A stretch of 64,000 bases of DNA from Propionibacteriales bacterium (GCA_026392455.1 JAPLCB010000004.1:434001-498000); one strand, 5' to 3'; shown: positions 8,611 to 18,333, counted from the first letter of the stretch. Notes: generated from the sequence alone by a model not told the origin. Made by a program: numbers and translations.

Positions 8611-8638
8611 GTCAACCGGGGTTCCCGAGTAGTAGGGT
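8611..8638 (+). promoter_or_regulatory. Possible ctaC promoter
   Basis: A TAGGGT hexamer (8633-8638) resembles an actinobacterial -10 box, with GTCAAC 16 bases upstream as a poor -35. It lies about 50 bases before the ctaC GTG within the divergent desulfurase/ctaC region. Confidence 0.3.
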
Positions 8639-8687
8639 TCGCTTGTCCGTCTGAAGAAGATGTTCGGTCAAGAGAGAGGGCTCGTTC

Positions 8688-9590
8688 GTGAGTCTGGAAC
8701 TCCCCAAGCGGGTGCGTCACGCAGCAGTGGGTCTTACGGCTGCTTCGGCACTGCTTTTCCTGAGTGGTTGCTCGGCTGAGGACAAGGATCAGATCGGCCG
8801 CTTGGCCATGCCTGACCCCCGCAGCGAGGAAGCCCACTTCGTCTACGACCTGTGGCAGTGGTCCTGGTTGGCAGCGATGCTGACCGGCATCCTGGTGTGG
8901 GGCCTGATCTTCTACGCGATCATCAAGTACCGCCGGCGCAGCGAGACCGAGATCCCGGTGCAGACGCGCTACAACCTGCCGATCGAGATCTTCTACACGA
9001 TCGCCCCGGTGATGATGGTCATCGTCTTCTTCTTCTTCACCGTGCGTGCCCAGGACGGCATCCTGCACGCGCCGAAGGACCTGGACAAGGCGAACGCGGC
9101 GGCCCCCTACAACGTGACCGTCGTCGGCCAGCAGTGGTCGTGGACCTTCAACTACACCAAGGGCGGCAAGACGGTCTCCGACACCGTCTGGGAGTCCGGC
9201 ACCCCGGACGACATCCCGACGTTGTGGCTGGTCCAGGACCAGGAGGTCTCGATCGACCTCTACTCGCCGGACGTCATCCACTCGTTCTGGCCGACCGACT
9301 TCCTCTTCAAGATGGACGTCGTCCCGGGTCGGGCGAAGGACAACCACTTCACCGTCAAGCCGAACAAGCCGGGCATGTTCATCGGTCGTTGCGCGGAGCT
9401 GTGCGGCCTGTACCACTCGCGGATGCTGTTCAACGTGAACGTCGTCTCCGAGGCTGAGTACAACCAGCACCTCGAGGAGCTCGAAGCCGCCGGCAACGTC
9501 GGGATGAACGCTCCCGGCCCGTACGAAGAAGAAGTCAAGGGCATCGAGCACCACAACGGTGACGAGCTGAACACGGGAGTACAGGAATGA
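8688..9590 (+). CDS. ctaC: Cytochrome c oxidase subunit II (CtaC), lipoprotein
   Basis: A 300-residue aa3 oxidase subunit II carrying the CuA site that takes electrons from the bcc complex. The signal peptide ends in a lipobox, LSGC with Cys28, so the mature N-terminus is probably lipidated. Two membrane helices lie at about residues 60-80 and 98-120. CuA ligands are complete: His198 in VIHSFW, and Cys235, Glu237, Cys239, His243 and Met246 in [13 protein letters not shown]. The start is GTG after a purine-rich stretch. The stop overlaps the ctaD start by 4 bases. Confidence 0.97.
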   Translation: MSLELPKRVRHAAVGLTAASALLFLSGCSAEDKDQIGRLAMPDPRSEEAHFVYDLWQWSWLAAMLTGILVWGLIFYAIIKYRRRSETEIPVQTRYNLPIEIFYTIAPVMMVIVFFFFTVRAQDGILHAPKDLDKANAAAPYNVTVVGQQWSWTFNYTKGGKTVSDTVWESGTPDDIPTLWLVQDQEVSIDLYSPDVIHSFWPTDFLFKMDVVPGRAKDNHFTVKPNKPGMFIGRCAELCGLYHSRMLFNVNVVSEAEYNQHLEELEAAGNVGMNAPGPYEEEVKGIEHHNGDELNTGVQE

Positions 9591-11317
9591 CCGCGGTCTC
9601 TGACGCGCCCACCACCGGCGCGCCTTCACGCACCCTGGGTCAGCAGGTCGTCCGCATCATGACGACCACCGATCACAAGCTGATCGGCAAGCTGTACCTG
9701 ATCACGTCGTTCGCCTGGTTCATGGTCGGCGGCGTGATGGCCCTGATGATCCGTTCGGAGCTGGCGTTCCCGGGTCAGCAGCTCGTCAACGACGAGGTCT
9801 ACAACCAGCTCTTCACGATGCACGGCACGATCATGCTGCTGCTGTTCGCGACGCCGCTGTTCTTCGGCTTCGCCAACGTGATCATGCCCCTGCAGATCGG
9901 CTCGCCCGACGTTGCCTTCCCCCGACTGAACATGTTCAGCTACTGGCTGTTCCTGTTCGGCGGACTGATCGCTGCGTCCGGGTTCCTGACCCCGTCCGGT
10001 GCGGCCGACTTCGGCTGGTTCGCCTACGCGCCGCTCTCGGACGCGGTGCGTTCGCCGGGTGTCGGTGGCGACCTCTGGATCATGGGTCTGTGGCTCGCTG
10101 GTCTGGGCACCATCCTCGGTGCAGTCAACTTCATCACCACGATCATCTGCATGCGCGCGCCCGGCATGACGATGTTCCGGTTGCCGCTGTTCGTCTGGAA
10201 CACCCTGGTCACCAGCCTCCTGGTCCTGATCGCGTTCCCGATCTTCGCCGGTGCGCTGCTCTCCCTGGAGGCCGACCGCAAGCTCGGTGCGCACGTCTTC
10301 GACGCCAGCCACGGCGGTCCGATCCTGTGGCAGCACCTGTTCTGGTTCTTCGGGCACCCTGAGGTGTACATCATCGCGTTGCCGTTCTTCGGCATCGTGA
10401 CCGAGATCCTGCCCGTCTTCAGCCGCAAGCCGCTGTTCGGCTACATCGGCCTGGTCGCGGCGACCCTCGGTATCGCGATCCTCTCGGTCGCGGTCTGGGC
10501 CCACCACATGTTCGTCACCGGCGCCGTCGACCTGCCCTTCTTCTCGGGCATGACCTTCTTGATCGCAGTGCCGACCGGCGTCAAATTCTTCAACTGGATA
10601 GGCACGATGTGGGGCGGGTCCATCTCGTTCGACACCCCCATGCTGTGGTCGATCGGCTTCCTGACGACCTTCCTCTTCGGTGGTCTGACCGGCATCATCC
10701 TGGCGTCGCCGCCGCTGGACTTCCACGTCTCCGACTCGTACTTCGTGGTGGCGCACTTCCACTACGTGGTGTTCGGCACGGTGGTGTTCGCGATGTTCGC
10801 CGGCTTCTACTTCTGGTGGCCGAAGATGACCGGCCGGATGCTCGACGAGCGCCTGGGCAAGATCCACTTCTGGTTGCTGTTCATCGGCTTCCACACCACC
10901 TTCCTGGTCCAGCACTGGCTCGGTGTCGAGGGCTTCCCGCGGCGGTACGCCGACTACGGGGAGAACGACGGCTTCACCACGCTGAACCAGATCTCGACGA
11001 TCGGGGCCTTCCTGCTCGCGTCCTCGACGCTGCCGTTCCTCTGGAACGTCTACAAGTCGCGTCGCGGTCCGAAGATCACCGTCGACGACCCGTGGGGCTG
11101 GGGCCGTTCCCTGGAGTGGGCCACCAGCTGCCCGCCGCCGCGTCACAACTTCGTGACCATCCCGCGGATCCGCTCCGAGTCACCTGCGTTCGACCTGCAC
11201 CACCCGGAGATCGCTGCCCTGGAGTACGAGGCCAACGACCACCTGGAGAGCAAGGGCATCGCGGACGCGCCGGCCATGGACGGGCGCAAAGAGCTGTTGG
11301 ACGGAGATGACGCCTGA
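9587..11317 (+). CDS. ctaD: Cytochrome c oxidase subunit I (CtaD)
   Basis: A 576-residue catalytic subunit of aa3 oxidase with twelve predicted helices; it reduces oxygen to water and pumps protons. Haem a ligands are His79 (TMHG) and His392. The CuB/cross-link site is HPEVY at 257-261, the CuB pair is His306-His307 (WAHHMF), and the haem a3 ligand is His390 in [10 protein letters not shown]. All ligands are intact. It overlaps ctaC by ATGA and ctaF by one base, so ctaC-ctaD-ctaF is one operon. Its electron donor, the qcrCAB complex, is encoded 3 kb away on the other strand. Confidence 0.98.
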   Translation: MTAVSDAPTTGAPSRTLGQQVVRIMTTTDHKLIGKLYLITSFAWFMVGGVMALMIRSELAFPGQQLVNDEVYNQLFTMHGTIMLLLFATPLFFGFANVIMPLQIGSPDVAFPRLNMFSYWLFLFGGLIAASGFLTPSGAADFGWFAYAPLSDAVRSPGVGGDLWIMGLWLAGLGTILGAVNFITTIICMRAPGMTMFRLPLFVWNTLVTSLLVLIAFPIFAGALLSLEADRKLGAHVFDASHGGPILWQHLFWFFGHPEVYIIALPFFGIVTEILPVFSRKPLFGYIGLVAATLGIAILSVAVWAHHMFVTGAVDLPFFSGMTFLIAVPTGVKFFNWIGTMWGGSISFDTPMLWSIGFLTTFLFGGLTGIILASPPLDFHVSDSYFVVAHFHYVVFGTVVFAMFAGFYFWWPKMTGRMLDERLGKIHFWLLFIGFHTTFLVQHWLGVEGFPRRYADYGENDGFTTLNQISTIGAFLLASSTLPFLWNVYKSRRGPKITVDDPWGWGRSLEWATSCPPPRHNFVTIPRIRSESPAFDLHHPEIAALEYEANDHLESKGIADAPAMDGRKELLDGDDA

Positions 11318-11712
11318 TGAAGTCCGAGACCTGGATCTTCGCGATCTGCACCTTCTTCTTCACGCTGTTCGCCCCGGCGTACTGGTTCGTCACCGGTGAC
11401 CCGACGGGTACGTCGGCGTTGGTGATGACGGCGTTGCTGACCTTGCTGGTCAGCTTCTACCTCGGCTTCCACGCCACCCACATGGAGCCTCGTCCCGAGG
11501 ACCGCAACGACGGCGAGATCGCCGACGGTGCTGGCGAGCTCGGCTTCTTCCCCCCGTACAGCTGGTGGCCGCTGTGGTGCGGTCTGACCTTGGCGCTGAT
11601 CGTGGTCGGGGTCGTCTACGCCTGGTGGCTGTTCATCATCGGCGCGGTGCTCGGTTCGGTCGCGCTGACCGGGCTGATCTTCGAGTACTACCGCGGCGAG
11701 CACGCGCACTGA
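11317..11712 (+). CDS. ctaF: Cytochrome c oxidase subunit IV (CtaF)
   Basis: A 131-residue actinobacterial oxidase subunit IV with four hydrophobic segments (residues about 5-25, 32-52, 85-103 and 105-125) and a conserved loop around HATHMEPRPEDR. It is a small structural subunit of the bcc-aa3 supercomplex. The ATG shares its first base with the ctaD stop codon (TGATG), indicating tight coupling. Nothing in the following 120 bases looks like a strong terminator. Confidence 0.93.
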   Translation: MKSETWIFAICTFFFTLFAPAYWFVTGDPTGTSALVMTALLTLLVSFYLGFHATHMEPRPEDRNDGEIADGAGELGFFPPYSWWPLWCGLTLALIVVGVVYAWWLFIIGAVLGSVALTGLIFEYYRGEHAH

Positions 11713-11832
11713 GCTAGCGATCGGCCTCAGCTGCGGCAAACCGTGACGTTCGGCACGCCGCCGGTGGGATTCGAAGTTCGGAACGCTTGTTAGGCTGTCG
11801 GAGTCCACACCCTGACGTGTTTCGGGAGAATC

Positions 11833-13035
11833 ATGCGTTCGCGACGATCCGGTGCCGTGCTTGCGGCTGTTCTGCTGATGACCTTGGTCTCGGCGTGCTC
11901 CGGCAGCACCGACACCACGTCCGCCGGCAGCCCCGCGTCGGACGCGCCGACCAGCACCGGCAACGGCGCTGGGGCCGCGGCAGCGATCACGTCGAGCATC
12001 GCCGCCGGCGCGAAGAACGTGAAGATCAACCGGACGGTGCGTCTCGACGTCGCCGACGGCACCTTCAGCGACGTCAGTGTCTCCAGTACCGCCGGCCAGG
12101 TGGAGGGCAGCCTCTCCTCGGACAAGGCGAGCTGGCAGAGCACCAGCCGGCTGCAGCCGGGGGCGACGTACAGCATTCGCGGCGTCGCGGTCGACGGGTC
12201 CGGGAACGAGCAGGTCTACACCTCGAAGTTCAAGACCCAGGCCCTCGGCCTCGACAAGCAGACGTTCCCCAGCTTCTTCCCGACCGCTGGCTCCACGGTC
12301 GGAGTCGGGCTGCCGGTGATCATCAGGTTCGACATCCCGGTGACCGACCACGCCGCCTTCCAGAAGCACATCACGGTGACCAGCGTCCCCGCCCAGACCG
12401 GGGCTTTCCACTGGATCTCCGACAACGAGCTGCACTGGCGGCCGGCGAAGTACTGGAAGGCCGGCACCAAGGTCACGGTCGACGCCGACATCGACAGCGT
12501 TCCGGCTGGCAACGGAGTTTTCGGCCAGCGCAGCCGGACGAACTCCTTCACCATCGGCCGCTCACTGGTGAGCAAGGTCGACATGAAGACCCACCAGATG
12601 AAGGTCTACGAGGACGGCAAGCTGATCAAGACGCTGCCGATCACCACCGGCGAGCAGCCCAAGTTCACCACCCGGTCCGGCACCAAGGTGATCATCGAGA
12701 AGTTCCGCCACAAGCGGATGAACTCCGAGACCATCGGGATCGACCCGAACAGCGCTGACGGCTACGACCTCGACGACGTCGAGTACGCGATGCGTCTGAC
12801 CTACTCCGGCGAGTTCGTCCACGCCGCACCGTGGTCGGTGGCGTCGCAGGGCCGGGCCAACGTCAGCCACGGCTGCACCGGGATGAGCACCGAGAACGCC
12901 GGTTGGTTCTACGGGATCAGCATGGTCGGCGATGTCATCGAGTACACCGGCACCACCAAGGAGATGACCCTCTCCAACGGGTTCGGCGACTGGAACCTGC
13001 CGTTCAGCGAGTACCAGCAGGGCTCAGCCCTCTAG
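11833..13035 (+). CDS. L,D-transpeptidase lipoprotein (YkuD domain)
   Basis: A 400-residue lipoprotein that makes 3-3 peptidoglycan cross-links. The lipobox is VSAC with Cys22, followed by a Ser/Thr/Gly-rich linker, an Ig-like module pair (about 60-240) and a C-terminal YkuD catalytic domain (about 247-375). Catalytic residues are His330, His346 and Cys348 in VSHGCTGMS. This matches the mycobacterial Ldt(Mt2)-type architecture. GGGAGA precedes the ATG. The stop codon TAG shares the CTAG tetranucleotide with the stop of the convergent hydroxylase gene. Outer cell-wall location is inferred from the lipobox. Confidence 0.94.
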   Translation: MRSRRSGAVLAAVLLMTLVSACSGSTDTTSAGSPASDAPTSTGNGAGAAAAITSSIAAGAKNVKINRTVRLDVADGTFSDVSVSSTAGQVEGSLSSDKASWQSTSRLQPGATYSIRGVAVDGSGNEQVYTSKFKTQALGLDKQTFPSFFPTAGSTVGVGLPVIIRFDIPVTDHAAFQKHITVTSVPAQTGAFHWISDNELHWRPAKYWKAGTKVTVDADIDSVPAGNGVFGQRSRTNSFTIGRSLVSKVDMKTHQMKVYEDGKLIKTLPITTGEQPKFTTRSGTKVIIEKFRHKRMNSETIGIDPNSADGYDLDDVEYAMRLTYSGEFVHAAPWSVASQGRANVSHGCTGMSTENAGWFYGISMVGDVIEYTGTTKEMTLSNGFGDWNLPFSEYQQGSAL

Positions 13036-13754
13036 GCGTCGCCGTGCAGGTTCTTGGCGGTCGCTGACGCCTTGACCGTGCTCGGCTCCGGGTAGGTCCC
13101 GAACAGCCTGTCCGCTGTCGCGGTGCTGGTGACCGTGAACCAGTAGTGCTCGTTCTTGTAGTGGTGCAGGCGGTGGTTGCGCCAGATCGACTTGTAGGCG
13201 CTCGTCCGGGGCTTGTAGTCACTGTGGATCAGGTAGTGCGACCACTCGTAGACCAGTCCGGTCACGCCGACCGCGAAGAGGAACGTCAGTCCCTGGCCCA
13301 GCCGGGGGAACGCGAACACCGCGATCGCCACGTCGCTCACGATCACGGCGATCAGTGAGCGCCAGGGGATGAACACCAGCGGCAGGTCGCGTGGGTCGGC
13401 GTGATGGCGACGATGGTCGCGGGCCAGCTCGCTGTCGATCTTGATCCCGACGACCTTGCGCGGCCGCCAGTGCAGGATGAACACGTGGATGACCCACTCC
13501 AGGACCGGGAAGAGCCCGACCAGGATCACCGGGGCCCACAGGTCGCTCAGCTGCCAGTCACCTTCGGCGACCCGCCACGTCGCGGCGCCCACGATGGTGG
13601 CCGCGATCATCCAGGGGCTCGGGTGCTTCCAGAACTCAGCGGCCGTGGACCGCAGCGTCACTGCGGTACGGCGGGACGAGCCGGTGATCCGGGCCTCCTC
13701 GGTGGAGAGGCGTTCCTGCGCGAGGGCCTCGATCTCGGGCGATGGTTTGCTCAT
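13032..13754 (-). CDS. Fatty acid hydroxylase/sterol desaturase family protein
   Basis: A 240-residue integral membrane di-iron oxidase. The histidine clusters expected for the superfamily are present: HRRHH, HYLIH and HRLHHYKNEHYW. Hydrophobic segments lie near residues 48-62, 75-95, 128-148 and 155-172. The substrate (fatty acid, carotenoid or sterol-like lipid) cannot be read from sequence. Its ATG overlaps the stop of the upstream GntR regulator (ATGA), so the regulator probably controls this gene. Confidence 0.87.
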   Translation of the reverse strand: MSKPSPEIEALAQERLSTEEARITGSSRRTAVTLRSTAAEFWKHPSPWMIAATIVGAATWRVAEGDWQLSDLWAPVILVGLFPVLEWVIHVFILHWRPRKVVGIKIDSELARDHRRHHADPRDLPLVFIPWRSLIAVIVSDVAIAVFAFPRLGQGLTFLFAVGVTGLVYEWSHYLIHSDYKPRTSAYKSIWRNHRLHHYKNEHYWFTVTSTATADRLFGTYPEPSTVKASATAKNLHGDA

Positions 13755-14515
13755 CGTGCTTCTCCTTCATCCGGTTCGTCCTGAAGTGCGTCCAGGCTGT
13801 AGTCGCTCAGGAAGGCGACCATCACCTCGGTCGCCGGTCGCAGCAGCGAGTCCGCTGCTCGGTGGGCTGCGTCGGCGTCGTGGGCGAGGACGGCGCGGCT
13901 GATCTCCCGGTAGCCGGCCAGGTTGCTGACCTCGCCGTCCAGCAGCGGGGCGAGCGGCTCGATCGCCGGCTCGTAGGCCAGCCGCAGGTTGTTGAACATC
14001 ATCCGGAACACGATCGAGTCCGCCAGGTCGACGATCGCGTCCCAGAAGGCCAGGGCTGCGTGCTGCCGGGCCACGGGGGAGTCTGCGAGTCCCTGAGCCT
14101 CCAGGGCCTCGTCGAGGGCCGCACGGGTGGTCAGGTCTGCCCGGGCGGCCCGCTCCGCCGCCATCCGCGCGACCGTCGGGGCGATCGCGAACCGGGCCTC
14201 GATGATGCTGCGGGCGACGACCGGGTCGAGCTCGCCGTCGCGGACCAGCATCCGGGGGAGCAGGTCCAGGCCGGCGTACCGCTGGAAGTCACGGACGGTC
14301 GTGGCACCGCCGTGCTTGACCTCGACCAGCCGGGTGGCGGACATCCGCTGGAGTGCCTCGCGCACGGCCGGGCGGGACACCCCGAGGAGCTCCGCGAGCC
14401 GACGTTCGCTGGGCAGGGCGTCACCGGGAGCCAACGAGCCGTCGACCACCTCGCCCAGGAGCTGGTCGAAGACGTCGTCGGGGACGAGGCGTTTGGTGAT
14501 GGGGGTCAGGACCAT
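13751..14515 (-). CDS. GntR/FadR-family regulator with FCD domain
   Basis: A 254-residue transcription factor. An N-terminal winged helix (about residues 12-80; LPSERRLAELLGVSRPAVREAL is the recognition region) is followed by an all-helical FCD ligand domain (about 95-230). FCD domains commonly bind acids or acyl-CoA through His/Asp ligands. It is the first gene of a two-gene unit with the hydroxylase. A perfect dyad with a FadR-type core lies 27 bases upstream of its start, so autoregulation is likely. Confidence 0.93.
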   Translation of the reverse strand: MVLTPITKRLVPDDVFDQLLGEVVDGSLAPGDALPSERRLAELLGVSRPAVREALQRMSATRLVEVKHGGATTVRDFQRYAGLDLLPRMLVRDGELDPVVARSIIEARFAIAPTVARMAAERAARADLTTRAALDEALEAQGLADSPVARQHAALAFWDAIVDLADSIVFRMMFNNLRLAYEPAIEPLAPLLDGEVSNLAGYREISRAVLAHDADAAHRAADSLLRPATEVMVAFLSDYSLDALQDEPDEGEAR

Positions 14516-14541
14516 GCGCCCACCCTGACGCCCGTCCCCTC

Positions 14542-14566
14542 AACTGGTCAAGTGGTCTGACCAGTT
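14542..14566. promoter_or_regulatory. FadR-type operator upstream of the GntR gene
   Basis: AACTGGTCA (14542-14550) and TGACCAGTT (14558-14566) are perfect 9-bp inverted arms with a 7-bp spacer. Inside, TGGTCTGACCA (14553-14563) fits the TGGT-N3-ACCA consensus used by FadR/PdhR-type GntR proteins. The site is 27 bases before the regulator start, where a bound repressor would overlap the promoter. Confidence 0.8.
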
Positions 14567-14646
14567 GGTGGACAGTCGACCTGGTCCTGGTCGGTTCCGG
14601 CGATCGATTGCAGTGACAAGGCACTTCTCACCGCGCTGCCCGAGAA

Positions 14647-14686
14647 CGGCGAAGGGCCCGGGAGCAAACTCCCGGGCCCTTCGCCG
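14647..14686. terminator. Terminator of the ctaE-qcrCAB operon
   Basis: A perfect 18-bp stem (14647-14664 with 14669-14686) closes on a CAAA loop; the core is GGGCCCGGGAG/CTCCCGGGCCC. It lies 14 bases past the qcrB stop on the - strand, with the FadR-type operator on the other side. There is no long T tract, as is common in actinobacteria. Confidence 0.9.
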
Positions 14687-14699
14687 TCAGATCAGTGCG

Positions 14700-16451
14700 T
14701 CAGTGCTTCTGTGTCAGCTCTTCGCCTGCCACCTCGTGGCGTCCGTCGAACTGGTGACCGTCGGCTGCGTGACCCTCCAGCGGAGCGTCGTGCGCGTGCT
14801 CGAGCTCGGCGTGGTGGTGCGCCTCCTCGAGCTCGGCCACCGTCGGCTTCTGCACGTCTCCGGAGTACCAGGCCTTCGAGAGCCTGGCCCGCAGCTGGTC
14901 GAGCCGAGCCTTCGGGGCGCTGAGACCGTTGGCGTCCGCACCGCTGAGACCGGCGTAGACCTCCGGGCGCTCGTGCGCCGTCAAGGTGTACGCACGCTCG
15001 GGCGAGAGCGGCAGGTGCCGTTCGGTGTAGCCGCCTTCGGCGTCGCGCATGATGATGCCGCTCTCGTAGCCGTGCAGCAGCATCTCCTTGTCGTGACGCT
15101 GCAACGAGATGCACCAACGCTTGGCCAGGATGAACACCAGCGGCGGGATCACGAAGATCGCCCCACGCATGAAGTACGTGATCGTGTTCAGGTCCAGGTG
15201 GAAGGTCGTGGCCAGGATGTCGTTTCCGCCGGCTGCCCAGAGCAGACCGTAGAGGGTGATCATCGCGGCCAGGAACGCCGTCCGGGTCGGGACGTTGCGG
15301 GGGCGCTGGAGCAGGTGGTGCTCCCGCTTGTCGCCGGTGATCCACTGCTCGATGAACGGGTACGCGAGCACGACCATCAGCAGGGCGATCGGAGCGATCT
15401 GACCTGGCAGGAAGATGTTCCAGCTCAGGGTGACCCCGAAGATGTGCGTCTCCCAGCCGGGCATGATCCGCAGCAGTCCCTCGGCGATGCCCATGTACCA
15501 GTCAGGCTGCGAGCCCGCGGTGACCTCCGCCGGGTTGTACGGACCGAACCGCCAGACCGGGTTGATCGTCATCAGGCCACCCATCAGCGCGGTGACGCCG
15601 AAGGTGATGAAGAAGAAGCCACCGGCCTTCGCGGCGTACACCGGCATCATCGGGTAGCCGACGACGTTGTTCTCGGTCCTGCCGGGCCCGGGCCACTGGG
15701 TGTGCTTGTGGTAGACGAGCAGCAACATGTGAGCCGCGATCAGGGCCAGGATCAGACCAGGGATCAGGAGGATGTGCGCGGTGTAGAGGCGCGGGATGAT
15801 CTGGTCACCGGGGAACTCGCCACCGAACATGAAGAACGACATGTACGAACCGAGGACCGGCGTGGCCTTGACCAGGCCGTCGGCGATCCGGAGGCCCGTA
15901 CCCGACAGCAGGTCGTCGGGGAGCGAGTAGCCGGCGAAACCCTCGAGGATGCCGAGCAGCAGCAGGACGCCACCGATGATCCAGTTCAGCTCACGCGGCT
16001 TGCGGAACGCTCCGGTGAGGAAGACCCGCATCATGTGCACGAGCATCGCGGCGATGAAGAGCATCGCGGCCCAGTGGTGCATCTGGCGCATCAGCAGGCC
16101 GGCGCGCACGTCGAAGCTGATCTCCAGCGTCGAGCGGTACGCCTCGGACATGTGGATGCCCTTGAGCTGCTCGTAGGAGCCGTCGTAGATGACCTCGCCC
16201 ATGCTCGGGTTGAACCAGAGCGAGAGGAAGACGCCGGTCAGGAGCAGGATCACGAAGCTCCACAGCGCGATCTCGCCGAGCATGAAGGACCAGTGGTCGG
16301 GGAAGACCTTGCGGAGCTGCTTCTTGGTGGCGGTCGCGATGCCGAGGCGTTCGTCGGCCCAGGTGGCGACGGCGGCGGCGGGGTTCGCCTTCGCGGTCAC
16401 GGCAGGCTCGGTGCCATTGGTCGTTGCAACTGAATCAGCCATCACGATCAC
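14700..16451 (-). CDS. qcrB: Cytochrome bc1/bcc complex cytochrome b subunit (QcrB)
   Basis: A cytochrome b of 583 residues, the quinol-oxidising core of the bcc complex. Haem ligands lie in MRQMHHWAAMLF and, further on, AAHMLLLVYHKH. The Qo-site region contains GGEFPGDQI and the actinobacterial PDWYMG. The C-terminus is a long His/Glu-rich cytoplasmic tail (about residues 490-583), longer than in proteobacterial homologues. The GTG at 16451 overlaps the qcrA stop (GTGA); an ATG at 16442 is an alternative start. A strong terminator follows. Confidence 0.97.
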   Translation of the reverse strand: MIVMADSVATTNGTEPAVTAKANPAAAVATWADERLGIATATKKQLRKVFPDHWSFMLGEIALWSFVILLLTGVFLSLWFNPSMGEVIYDGSYEQLKGIHMSEAYRSTLEISFDVRAGLLMRQMHHWAAMLFIAAMLVHMMRVFLTGAFRKPRELNWIIGGVLLLLGILEGFAGYSLPDDLLSGTGLRIADGLVKATPVLGSYMSFFMFGGEFPGDQIIPRLYTAHILLIPGLILALIAAHMLLLVYHKHTQWPGPGRTENNVVGYPMMPVYAAKAGGFFFITFGVTALMGGLMTINPVWRFGPYNPAEVTAGSQPDWYMGIAEGLLRIMPGWETHIFGVTLSWNIFLPGQIAPIALLMVVLAYPFIEQWITGDKREHHLLQRPRNVPTRTAFLAAMITLYGLLWAAGGNDILATTFHLDLNTITYFMRGAIFVIPPLVFILAKRWCISLQRHDKEMLLHGYESGIIMRDAEGGYTERHLPLSPERAYTLTAHERPEVYAGLSGADANGLSAPKARLDQLRARLSKAWYSGDVQKPTVAELEEAHHHAELEHAHDAPLEGHAADGHQFDGRHEVAGEELTQKH

Positions 16452-17479
16452 CCACGTTCCCAGTAGCTAGGACCAACCGGTTCATTGAAATCGTCTTGCG
16501 CTACGAGGTAGCCCTCGGAGTCGACCGTGATCGCGAGCTGCGGCAGGTGTCGCGCTGCGGGGCCAAAAATCACCTTACCGTTGTCCGCCAAGTCGAACGT
16601 CGACTGGTGGCAGGGGCACAGCAGGTGATGGGTCTGCTGCTCCCACAGCGAGATCGGGCAACCGACGTGGGTGCAGATCTTGGAGTAGCAGAGGATGCCG
16701 TCGACGCCCCAGTTCTGGGCGCGTTCCTGGTCCTTGATGTCGTCGGGCTGCATCCGGACGAGGATTACCGCGGCCTTCGCCTTCTCGGCGAGGATCTCGT
16801 GCTCGGGGACCTCGGGCTCCTCACCCTCCTCGCTCGGGAAGAAGGCTGCCGGCTCGGCGTTGACGAGCTGGCCGACCTGCATGTCCTCCGGACGGATCGG
16901 GCGACCGTCGACGTCCTGGACGACGCGCATCCCGGTACGCCAGACCGTGTGCTCCAGGCTGTCGCCGGGCAGCGGGCCGAGGTCGCGCAGAGCGACGATC
17001 GCCGGGAGACCGAGCAGGCCCATCGCGCCGAGCAACGAGTTGCGCACCAGCGGTCGACGCCCGATGCCTGAGTCCTCGATGCCCTGGTCGAGTGCGGCGA
17101 GAGCCTCGGCGCGGTCCTCCTCGGAGGAAGCGGCAGGATGCCGGTACTCGACGATCTCGTGGTCGCTCATCAGCTTCCGCGACCACTGGATCGCGCCGAC
17201 GCCGATGAACAGCAGGGCAAGTCCCAGTGTCGTGCCGAGCGCCAGCTGCAGAGCCTCGATGCCGATGAAGACGTCACGCTTGCCGATCGCGAAGTACGAC
17301 ACGCAGAAGAGCACGGCGGAGACGCCGGAAAGGCCGAAGAGAGTGGCGACCTGCCGCTCCGCGCGCTTCTCGGCTACGGGGTCCACGTCGGTGGGACGCG
17401 GAAGGTGCTCGGGCAGGCCCGGGTTCTCGATCGGCTCCGCCGGGACGAGCTCGGTGCCGTGGTTGTGGTCGTCGCTCAC
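16448..17479 (-). CDS. qcrA: Rieske iron-sulfur subunit (QcrA)
   Basis: A 343-residue Rieske protein with the actinobacterial three-helix N-terminus (about residues 44-63, 78-98 and 145-162). The 2Fe-2S ligands are Cys269 and His271 in CTHVGC, and Cys288 and His291 in CPCHQS; Cys274 and Cys290 form the disulfide. An acidic cytoplasmic N-terminus precedes the helices. The open frame extends further upstream, but the GTG at 17479 overlaps the qcrC stop (GTGA) and gives the family-like start. It moves electrons from quinol to the di-haem QcrC. Confidence 0.97.
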   Translation of the reverse strand: MSDDHNHGTELVPAEPIENPGLPEHLPRPTDVDPVAEKRAERQVATLFGLSGVSAVLFCVSYFAIGKRDVFIGIEALQLALGTTLGLALLFIGVGAIQWSRKLMSDHEIVEYRHPAASSEEDRAEALAALDQGIEDSGIGRRPLVRNSLLGAMGLLGLPAIVALRDLGPLPGDSLEHTVWRTGMRVVQDVDGRPIRPEDMQVGQLVNAEPAAFFPSEEGEEPEVPEHEILAEKAKAAVILVRMQPDDIKDQERAQNWGVDGILCYSKICTHVGCPISLWEQQTHHLLCPCHQSTFDLADNGKVIFGPAARHLPQLAITVDSEGYLVAQDDFNEPVGPSYWERG

Positions 17480-18333
17480 GCGTCCGCCCCCTTCTTGGTC
17501 TTCTTCACCCGGGCAGAGCCGGCGGTGATCCAGATGCCGAAGCCGACCAGCGAGCCGATGCCGACCAGCCAGGCGAACATGCCCTCGGCGACCGGGCCGA
17601 CCGAGCCGAGTGCGAAACCACCCGGGCTCGGTGCGTCCTCCTGGAGCTTCAGGTAGGCGATGACGTCCTTCTTGGCGTCCGGGGTCAGCACGCCGTTGGA
17701 GAAGACCGGCATCTGCTGCGGGCCGATCACCATGGCCTCGTACATGTGCTTCGCGCTCACGCCGATCAGGCTCGGGGCGAACTTGCCCTTCGGCAGGGCG
17801 CCGCCGGAGCCGGCGAAGTTGTGGCACGCCGTGCAGTTGGTACGGAAGAACTGACCACCGCGCGCGACGTTGCCGTTGGAGTAGTCGTAGTCCGAGGCCT
17901 CCGGGATCGCCGGGCCGGCACCGAGCGAGCCGACGTACGCCGCGAGCTCAGCGATCTGGTCGTCGTCGAAGACCGGGGTCTTGCGAACAGCCTGGGCGCC
18001 GGCCTGGGCCATCGGCATCCGGCCGGTCCCGACCTGGAAGTCGACGGACGCGCCGCCGACGCCGACCAGGGAGGGGCCGTAGTTGTTGCCCTTCTTGGTC
18101 GTGATGCCTTCGCCGTTGAGGCCGTGGCAGGAGGCGCAGCTGACCGCGAACAAGGCGCGTCCGGCCTGGATCTGGTCGTCGTTCGGTCCGGTGGCGTCAG
18201 CGCCCGCGGGCGCTACAGCGGCCCAGACGCCGCCGGTGGCCAGCAGGCCGAGGATCAGCACGGCGGGGGCAGCGAGTCGGCTGCGTCGGCGGGCCGAGAG
18301 CCGAGCTGAGATCTTGCGCGTGAGCAGTCGCAC
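17476..18333 (-). CDS. qcrC: Di-haem cytochrome c subunit (QcrC)
   Basis: A 285-residue di-haem cytochrome c that replaces soluble cytochrome c by linking the bc complex directly to aa3 oxidase. Haem-binding motifs are CASCH (66-70) and CTACH (157-161), and there is an N-terminal signal-anchor helix (about 20-42). A C-terminal membrane helix (about 240-262) is followed by a Lys-rich tail. The GTG at 18333 has an AGGA ribosome site and lies 22 bases after the ctaE stop; longer upstream frames were rejected because they read through ctaE. Confidence 0.97.
   Translation of the reverse strand: MRLLTRKISARLSARRRSRLAAPAVLILGLLATGGVWAAVAPAGADATGPNDDQIQAGRALFAVSCASCHGLNGEGITTKKGNNYGPSLVGVGGASVDFQVGTGRMPMAQAGAQAVRKTPVFDDDQIAELAAYVGSLGAGPAIPEASDYDYSNGNVARGGQFFRTNCTACHNFAGSGGALPKGKFAPSLIGVSAKHMYEAMVIGPQQMPVFSNGVLTPDAKKDVIAYLKLQEDAPSPGGFALGSVGPVAEGMFAWLVGIGSLVGFGIWITAGSARVKKTKKGADA

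Noticed and set aside
14565-16433. Long open frame of about 620 codons on the + strand
   Set aside because: It is antisense to qcrB, is very rich in Arg/His/Gly/Asp as expected of a high-GC shadow frame, and has no recognisable domain.
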